Assembly: GCA_964545245.1 (NCBI GenBank)
Contig: CAZJFC010000063.1
Location: 1-9,535, forward strand
DNA: 9,535 bases
Source of the DNA: CAZJFC01 sp964545245
Lineage (GTDB): Bacteria > Pseudomonadota > Alphaproteobacteria > Rickettsiales > 21-14-0-20-44-7
Direction: 5' to 3'
Both the position numbers and the translations under genes were made by a program. Position 1 is the first letter of the stretch. Each line of letters opens with the position of its first letter. Positions 5,645 to 9,535 of this stretch are shown piece after piece. Below the pieces are notes generated by a model. It was not told the DNA's origin. It saw only the letters and a program-made list of their open reading frames with translations, and ran no database searches.

Positions 5645-7372
5645 ATGTCCAACAAAGAATTCGGAAAATCGAAACAGCTTCCTTCGCGCCATGTGACGGA
5701 AGGGCCGGAACGCGCGCCTCACCGCTCATATCTTTACGCGATGGGAATTGATAAGGAGCGCATCCACCAGCCTTTGGTAGGCGTTGTGACCACATGGAAC
5801 GAAGCCGCGCCCTGCAATATTTCCCTGCAAAGGCAGGCGCAACCCGTTAAGAACGGCGTAGCGGCGGCGGGCGGCACACCGCGCGAATTCACCACCATCA
5901 CCGTGACCGACGGCATCGCGATGGGGCATCAGGGCATGAAATCCTCCCTCGTTTCCCGCGAGATAATCGCCGATTCGGTCGAGCTTACCATGCGCGGCCA
6001 CTGCTATGACGCACTGGTCGGGCTGGCGGGGTGCGATAAATCCCTCCCCGGCCTGATGATGGCAATGGTGCGCCTCAACGTGCCTTCGGTTTTCATCTAT
6101 GGCGGCTCGATATTGCCCGGTAAATATAAGGGCAAGGATGTAACCGTGGTCAACGTGTTCGAGGGTGTGGGGATGCACGCCGCCGGAAAAATGTCGGTCG
6201 AGGAACTGGACGAACTTGAAGCCGTCGCCTGCCCTTCCGCCGGTTCGTGCGGCGGGCAGTTCACCGCCAACACCATGGCCTGCGTCTCCGAGGCGATCGG
6301 CCTTGCGCTGCCGTTCTCATCCGCCGCGCCAGCCCCTTATGAATCGCGCGACCAGCTCGGTTTCCAGAGCGGGCAGGCGGTTATGGAACTTATCAGGAAC
6401 AAGATACGCCCGCGTGATATCGTCACCCGCAAGGCGCTCGAAAACGCCGCTGCCGTGGTTGCGGCAACCGGCGGTTCAACGAATGGGGCGCTGCATCTCC
6501 CGGCGATTGCGCATGAGGCGGGGATAAAATTCGATATCCATGATGTCGGTGAAGTGTTCAAACGCACGCCATATATCGCTGATTTGACACCGGGCGGGAA
6601 ATATAACGCGATCGACCTTTACGAAGTCGGCGGAGTTTCCATCGTCCTTAAAACCCTCCTCGACCACGGTTTCCTGCATGGCGACTGCCTCACCGTAACC
6701 GGCAAAACGCTGGCCGAAAACCTTAAGAACGTCAAATTCCCGGTCGGGCAGGATGTCGTTTACCCGGCTGATAAGCCAATCACCAAAACCGGCGGCGTGG
6801 TCGTTTTGCGCGGCAACCTTGCCCCTGAAGGCGCGATAGTGAAAGTCGCGGGCATGAAAGAGCTGGTGTTCAAAGGCACCGCCCTTTGCTTTGACTGCGA
6901 AGAAGACGCTTTCGCTGCCGTTGAAGCGCGGAAATATAAAAAAGGCGATATAATCGTCATCCGCTATGAAGGGCCGAAAGGCGGCCCCGGAATGCGCGAG
7001 ATGCTTTCCACCACCGCTGCGATCTACGGGCAGGGAATGGGCGCGGATGTCGCCCTCATCACCGATGGACGCTTTTCCGGCGGCACACGCGGCTTCTGCA
7101 TCGGCCATGTCGGGCCGGAGGCGGCTATCGGCGGGCCGATAGCCTTGCTGAAGGACGGCGACAAAATCACCATCAATGCCGTGAACGGCACGATTGACGT
7201 CGAGCTTTCCGAAGCGGAACTTGCCGAGCGTAAAAAATCATGGAAACCGCGTGAAACCAATTACGCAAGCGGCACACTGTGGAAATACGCGCAGGTCGTG
7301 GGCAAAGCCGAAACCGGCGCACTCACCCACCCGGGCGGCAAGGCGGAAAAGCAGCAATATGCGGAAATTTAA
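5645..7372 (+). CDS. ilvD: Dihydroxy-acid dehydratase
   Basis: A 575-aa enzyme (EC 4.2.1.9). It dehydrates 2,3-dihydroxy-isovalerate and 2,3-dihydroxy-3-methylvalerate to the 2-keto acids that precede valine/leucine and isoleucine. It is cytoplasmic and depends on an Fe-S cluster. The length is usual for the family. Cluster cysteines appear at C57 (WNEAAPCNIS), C130 (GLAGCDKSLPG) and C202 (PSAGSCGGQFTANTM). The C-terminal catalytic serine motif is DGRFSGGTRGF (S478), followed by GHVGPEA. The N-terminus SRHVTEGPERAPHRSYLYAMG is characteristic, supporting the ATG at 5645, which has GAGAGAG about 7 nt upstream. It is a single gene, not in an ilv cluster here. Its last codons, KQQYAEI, are duplicated at 8051-8074 on the far side of the toxin-antitoxin pair, so its present 3' end may be acquired. 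Identity is secure. Confidence 0.97.
   Translation: MSNKEFGKSKQLPSRHVTEGPERAPHRSYLYAMGIDKERIHQPLVGVVTTWNEAAPCNISLQRQAQPVKNGVAAAGGTPREFTTITVTDGIAMGHQGMKSSLVSREIIADSVELTMRGHCYDALVGLAGCDKSLPGLMMAMVRLNVPSVFIYGGSILPGKYKGKDVTVVNVFEGVGMHAAGKMSVEELDELEAVACPSAGSCGGQFTANTMACVSEAIGLALPFSSAAPAPYESRDQLGFQSGQAVMELIRNKIRPRDIVTRKALENAAAVVAATGGSTNGALHLPAIAHEAGIKFDIHDVGEVFKRTPYIADLTPGGKYNAIDLYEVGGVSIVLKTLLDHGFLHGDCLTVTGKTLAENLKNVKFPVGQDVVYPADKPITKTGGVVVLRGNLAPEGAIVKVAGMKELVFKGTALCFDCEEDAFAAVEARKYKKGDIIVIRYEGPKGGPGMREMLSTTAAIYGQGMGADVALITDGRFSGGTRGFCIGHVGPEAAIGGPIALLKDGDKITINAVNGTIDVELSEAELAERKKSWKPRETNYASGTLWKYAQVVGKAETGALTHPGGKAEKQQYAEI
7352..7368. repeat. 17-bp direct repeat, upstream copy (inside ilvD 3' end)
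   Basis: CAGCAATATGCGGAAAT encodes QQYAE plus the first two bases of the final Ile codon of ilvD. The identical 17 bp occur at 8054-8070, 702 bp downstream in the same orientation, bracketing the toxin-antitoxin genes. A 17-bp exact repeat at this distance is not expected by chance. Confidence 0.9.
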
Positions 7373-7400
7373 TGACATAAATGGTTGAATCTGCTAAGAT
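7372..7400 (+). promoter_or_regulatory. Probable promoter of the mntA-hepT pair
   Basis: ATGACA (7372-7377), a 17-nt spacer, then TAAGAT (7395-7400). The -35 starts on the last base of the ilvD stop codon. Initiation 7 nt past the -10 would be at the ATG of mntA (7407), predicting a leaderless mRNA, in keeping with the lack of a Shine-Dalgarno. This would give the module its own expression wherever it is inserted. Confidence 0.42.
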
Positions 7401-7406
7401 TGCTTT

Positions 7407-7700
7407 ATGCTGACATTAGGTGAATTACGGGGAAATTTTAAGGAAAGGATAATTGAGATTGCACGCTTGCACAAGGCGGAGAACGTCCGGGTTTTCGGCT
7501 CCATCGTTCATGGCCGGAACCATGCCGGTAGTGACATCGACCTGCTCGTGCACCCGCAGAAAGACGCCTCACTGCTTGATTTATGCGCAATACAGAATAA
7601 GCTTTCCGATATGCTGGAAACAAGGGTGGATGTTGTTGCCGACGATGAGTTAAGGCCGGAACTCGCCCCTTTCATATTAAAAGAAGCAGTTCCCCTGTAA
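7407..7700 (+). CDS. mntA: MntA-type minimal nucleotidyltransferase antitoxin
   Basis: A 97-aa protein of the MNT family. The polymerase-beta-type active site is complete: GS at 31-32 (VRVFGSIVHGRN), then SDIDLLV with D43 and D45, and a third acidic residue D75 in TRVDVVADDEL. In the characterised type VII systems, MntA inactivates its HEPN partner by transferring AMP units to a tyrosine near the toxin active site (family knowledge). The partner follows directly: the MntA stop overlaps the next start by one base (TAATG at 7698-7702). The length is normal and nothing catalytic is missing. The ATG lacks a Shine-Dalgarno and sits at the predicted transcription start. It lies 34 nt after the ilvD stop. 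Family call is firm; an active antitoxin role is inferred from the pairing. Confidence 0.9.
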   Translation: MLTLGELRGNFKERIIEIARLHKAENVRVFGSIVHGRNHAGSDIDLLVHPQKDASLLDLCAIQNKLSDMLETRVDVVADDELRPELAPFILKEAVPL

Positions 7701-8035
7701 TGAATGAACGTATTAACAAGGATTTGCTTCGCCTTAATGATATTCTTGATGCAATATCATCCATTGAAAGCCTTGACCTTTCCGGCACAAACAGCAGGAC
7801 TGATTTTTTTGCTGCAGCTTATCTCATTTCAGTGATCGGTGAGGCAGCAGGACGCTTAAGCGAAAGTATAAGAACCAACCATACTAATGTTCCGTGGCGT
7901 GATATCATATCCATGCGTAACCGCCTTATACATGAATATGGAAAGGTAAACTTCGAGCGGGTTAAAGCAGTTATAGAGCTTGATATTCCAATTTTAAAGG
8001 CAGACATCACTGTCATACGTAACTCAATAAAATAA
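7700..8035 (+). CDS. hepT: HepT-type HEPN (DUF86) ribonuclease toxin
   Basis: A 111-aa all-helical HEPN protein. The catalytic motif R-x4-H-x-Y is intact in SMRNRLIHEYGKV: R73, H78 and Y80. Family knowledge: R and H form the RNase site of the HEPN dimer, and the tyrosine is the residue AMPylated by MntA. Other DUF86 landmarks are DFFAAAYLISVIGEAAGRLSE (35-55) and VPWRDIISMRN (64-74). The start overlaps the mntA stop by one base, so translation is coupled and the antitoxin is made first. The coding DNA is visibly more AT-rich than ilvD or the thiolase gene, consistent with transfer. It ends 15 bases before the displaced copy of the ilvD terminus. The toxin target is unknown; a solitary metabolic role is unlikely given the intact pair. 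Confidence 0.9.
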   Translation: MNERINKDLLRLNDILDAISSIESLDLSGTNSRTDFFAAAYLISVIGEAAGRLSESIRTNHTNVPWRDIISMRNRLIHEYGKVNFERVKAVIELDIPILKADITVIRNSIK

Positions 8036-8041
8036 CCACCA

Positions 8042-8074
8042 GAAGCCATAAAACAGCAATATGCGGAAATCTGA
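8042..8074 (+). pseudogene. ilvD: Displaced remnant of the ilvD 3' end
   Basis: Read in frame, this stretch gives EAIKQQYAEI and a TGA stop, against KAEKQQYAEI and TAA at the present ilvD end. Seven residues and the stop position are conserved. The codons differ at silent positions: AAA for AAG (Lys), ATC for ATT (Ile), and TGA for TAA. Silent divergence with the peptide kept is what a real coding end leaves. The simplest reading is that it was the original terminus of ilvD before the toxin-antitoxin pair arrived with a replacement end. It has no start and is not expressed as a protein. Confidence 0.6.
8054..8070. repeat. 17-bp direct repeat, downstream copy
   Basis: CAGCAATATGCGGAAAT, identical to 7352-7368 inside ilvD. 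Together the two copies bracket 685 bp that contain only the mntA-hepT pair and its promoter. No integrase or transposase is present between them. Confidence 0.9.
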
Positions 8075-8107
8075 CCGGCTATTTCACAAAGTTTTATCTG
8101 TTTTGAC

Positions 8108-8137
8108 TTGACATATCGTTAACAATCTGTTAATAAT
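8108..8137 (+). promoter_or_regulatory. sigma70-type promoter of the Flp pilin gene
   Basis: A perfect TTGACA (8108-8113), an 18-nt spacer, then AATAAT (8132-8137). The start would be near 8144, leaving a leader of about 74 nt. The leader contains the inverted repeat AACAAGC/GCTTGTT (8147-8153 with 8173-8179). Confidence 0.5.
8119..8133. promoter_or_regulatory. CtrA-like binding site
   Basis: TTAA-CAATCTG-TTAA is an exact TTAA-N7-TTAA, the recognition pattern of the alphaproteobacterial cell-cycle regulator CtrA. It lies between and onto the -10 of the pilin promoter. In Caulobacter the Flp-type pilin gene pilA is a direct CtrA target (established knowledge). Here the overlap with the -10 would suit repression, unless a start further downstream uses the box as its -35 region. 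Confidence 0.5.
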
Positions 8138-8217
8138 TACCAACGCAACAAGCCATACACAGCAAAGGTTTAGCTTGTTAAATAAAACAGTGCTCATATA
8201 ATCCGGTGGGGGTAATT

Positions 8218-8427
8218 ATGATAAAAACCTTTTTTAAATTGCTGTCCAGCCGCAAAGGCGCAACCGGTATTGAATACGCGCTTATCGGGATGCTGGTTTC
8301 CGTGGCGTTCATTATCGGCGCAACTTTCCTCGGCCAGAAAACAGACGAAAAATATACGCATGTCGCCGACCGTGTCGCCGAAGCAATGGACAGCCAGGAA
8401 ACCGCAAGTGGCAACAGGCGGGAGTAA
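8218..8427 (+). CDS. flp: Flp/Fap family type IVb pilin
   Basis: A 69-aa small pilin. The leader MIKTFFKLLSSRKG is cut after Gly14, giving a mature N-terminus ATGIEYALIG with the conserved Glu at +5 and Tyr at +6 (the IEYALI signature of Flp prepilins). A hydrophobic helix (17-39, through LVSVAFIIGATFLG) and a charged tail follow. Flp subunits polymerise into tight-adherence (Tad) pili used for surface attachment (family knowledge). I chose the ATG at 8218, with GGTGGGGG 5 nt upstream, over the GTG at 8206 that lies inside that ribosome-binding sequence. No tad/cpa assembly genes are in the window, so the pilin gene is separate or its operon lies elsewhere. The leading TTAA-N7-TTAA suggests cell-cycle timing. 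Confidence 0.9.
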   Translation: MIKTFFKLLSSRKGATGIEYALIGMLVSVAFIIGATFLGQKTDEKYTHVADRVAEAMDSQETASGNRRE

Positions 8428-8437
8428 AACTTTACTC
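8422..8437. repeat. Short inverted repeat over the pilin stop codon
   Basis: GAGTAAA (8422-8428) and TTTACTC (8431-8437) are perfect complements with a 2-nt centre, and the TAA stop (8425-8427) is inside the left arm. It may slow or end pilin mRNA decay or transcription, but there is no U run. The right arm also overlaps a weak promoter-like pair, TTTACT (8431-8436) and AACAAT (8454-8459) at 17 nt spacing, which could serve the thiolase gene. Confidence 0.35.
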
Positions 8438-8458
8438 TAAAGAATTTCTGGCTAACAA

Positions 8459-8478
8459 TACTCCTGATAACAGGAGTA
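8459..8478 (+). promoter_or_regulatory. Hairpin sequestering the thiolase Shine-Dalgarno
   Basis: TACTCCTG (8459-8466), loop ATAA, CAGGAGTA (8471-8478): a perfect 8-bp stem. Its 3' arm contains AGGAG (8472-8476), which lies 8 nt before the ATG at 8485 and is the obvious ribosome-binding site. Outer pairs may extend it: GGCT (8450-8453) with AGCC (8481-8484), placing the ATG at the edge of the fold. The arrangement would block initiation unless opened. Confidence 0.6.
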
Positions 8479-8484
8479 CCAGCC

Positions 8485-9535
8485 ATGACAGAAATCGTAA
8501 TCGTATCAGCATTAAGAACCGCAATCGGCAGTTTCAGCGGAAGCCTTGCCGGCCTTCCCGCGCATAAGCTCGGCGAGGCGGTGATCCGCGAAACATTGAA
8601 CAGGACCGGCATCAAACCCGATGAAATCTCGGAAGTCATCCTTGGGCAGGTTTTAACCGCCGCGCAGGGGCAGAACCCGGCACGGCAGGCCACCATCAAT
8701 GCGGGGATAGACAAACAAACCCCGGCGATGACCATCAACCAGGTTTGCGGTTCCGGGCTTCGTGCGGTGGCGCTCGGCGCACAGGCAATCGCGAATGGTG
8801 ATTCTTCAATCGTGCTTGCGGGCGGGCAGGAATCAATGAGCAACACCCCTCACGCGACCTTCCTCCGCAATGGCATCAAAATGGGCAACGGCTCGCTTAT
8901 CGACACCATGGTGCATGATGGTTTATGGGACATTTTCAATAATTATCATATGGGCACCACCGCCGAAAACCTCGCGCAGAAATTCAATATTTCCCGCGCC
9001 GAGCAGGACGAATTCTCCGCAGAGTCGCAACAAAAAGCGGAAGCCGCGATCAAGGCCGGAAAATTCAAGGATGAAATTATCCCGGTGAAAATCATCCAGA
9101 AAAAAGAGGAAATTTCTTTTGAGCAGGATGAATTCCCGCGCTTCGGCACCACGGCGGAAACTTTGGCGAAACTCCGCCCGGCTTTCAGCAAGGAAGGAAC
9201 GGTGACGGCGGGCAATGCTTCCGGCATCAATGACGGCGCGGCAATTATCACGCTGATGAGCGCTGATGAGGCGAAGAAACGCGGCCTGAAACCGCTGGCG
9301 AAAATCAAATCATGGGCGCATGCGGGGGTTGACCCTTCGATCATGGGTATCGGCCCGGTTTACGCCACGCAGAAAGCCCTCGCCAAAGCCGGCTGGAAAC
9401 ATGAGGAACTAGACCTTATCGAAGCCAATGAAGCTTTCGCGGCGCAGGCTATTTCGGTTAACAGGGAGCTTGGCTGGGATACTTCAAAAGTGAACGTGAA
9501 CGGCGGGGCTATCGCGCTCGGCCACCCGATCGGCG
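8485..9535 (+). CDS. Acetyl-CoA C-acetyltransferase (thiolase), 3' end beyond the window
   Basis: 350 codons are present; the usual length is about 390, so only the last 40 or so are missing. The enzyme (EC 2.3.1.9) reversibly condenses two acetyl-CoA to acetoacetyl-CoA, the first step of polyhydroxybutyrate synthesis or the last of ketone and fatty-acid breakdown. Residues visible: the nucleophile C88 in NQVCGSGLRAV, NEAFAAQ with its Asn, and H347 in GGAIALGHPIG at the window edge. The second catalytic Cys lies beyond it. MTEIVIVSALRTAIGSFSGSL is a standard thiolase start. PhaA/AtoB-type biosynthetic or degradative thiolase cannot be settled without the next genes; a phaB neighbour would favour PHB. 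Its ribosome-binding site is inside a perfect hairpin, so translation is likely controlled. Confidence 0.94.
   Translation, partial: MTEIVIVSALRTAIGSFSGSLAGLPAHKLGEAVIRETLNRTGIKPDEISEVILGQVLTAAQGQNPARQATINAGIDKQTPAMTINQVCGSGLRAVALGAQAIANGDSSIVLAGGQESMSNTPHATFLRNGIKMGNGSLIDTMVHDGLWDIFNNYHMGTTAENLAQKFNISRAEQDEFSAESQQKAEAAIKAGKFKDEIIPVKIIQKKEEISFEQDEFPRFGTTAETLAKLRPAFSKEGTVTAGNASGINDGAAIITLMSADEAKKRGLKPLAKIKSWAHAGVDPSIMGIGPVYATQKALAKAGWKHEELDLIEANEAFAAQAISVNRELGWDTSKVNVNGGAIALGHPIG

Noticed and set aside
7369..8053. Insertion sequence or transposon carrying the toxin-antitoxin pair
   Set aside because: No transposase and no terminal inverted repeats are visible, and the 17-bp flanking repeat is longer than usual IS target duplications. 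Gene-end replacement fits better.

Overview
This is chromosomal DNA of moderately high GC content from an alphaproteobacterium. The evidence is a TolC-family gene followed by a PopZ/DUF2497-type polar organizer gene, an arrangement I know from Alphaproteobacteria. A Flp-type pilin gene has a TTAA-N7-TTAA motif in its promoter, the CtrA recognition pattern. GTCATCCCCGC-type palindromic repeats also fit. The species cannot be named from the sequence.

Layout. (1) 1-152: a GC-rich palindromic repeat cut by the window edge, then a promoter abutting the first gene. (2) 153-3758, + strand: a probable three-gene operon of a TolC-family outer-membrane channel, a PopZ-like scaffold, and an exported protein with an N-terminal cysteine motif, a proline-rich linker and ankyrin repeats. 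(3) 3759-4822: a kilobase with no large gene. It holds an AT-rich stretch with perfect inverted repeats and a second copy of the GC-rich palindrome. On the - strand it also holds a strong promoter, a highly structured leader or ncRNA of about 190 nt ending in a terminator-like hairpin, and a 55-residue single-pass membrane protein gene with a good Shine-Dalgarno. (4) 4823-5455, - strand: an outer-membrane beta-barrel protein, divergent from (5) ilvD (5645-7372), dihydroxy-acid dehydratase of branched-chain amino-acid synthesis. (6) 7407-8035: an MntA/HepT (MNT-HEPN) toxin-antitoxin pair directly behind ilvD. (7) 8218-8427: a Flp/Fap pilin with a promoter carrying the CtrA-like motif. (8) 8485 to the window end: an acetyl-CoA C-acetyltransferase (thiolase), truncated by the edge, whose Shine-Dalgarno lies inside a perfect hairpin.

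Two places deserve most attention. First, the toxin-antitoxin pair is bracketed by a 17-bp exact direct repeat. The upstream copy is the 3' end of ilvD. The downstream copy still reads in frame as the same C-terminal peptide KQQYAEI plus a stop, with different synonymous codons and a different stop codon. The module therefore looks as if it was inserted at the ilvD terminus and brought or regenerated a new gene end. Second, the - strand leader ahead of the 55-aa membrane protein has nested long-range helices. The outermost one overlaps the 5' arm of the terminator hairpin, which is the mutually exclusive arrangement expected of a riboswitch or attenuator. I do not recognise it as any known class.

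Some start sites lack a normally spaced Shine-Dalgarno (tolC, the ankyrin gene, mntA). Two of these have a -10 element almost touching the ATG, suggesting leaderless or near-leaderless mRNAs.
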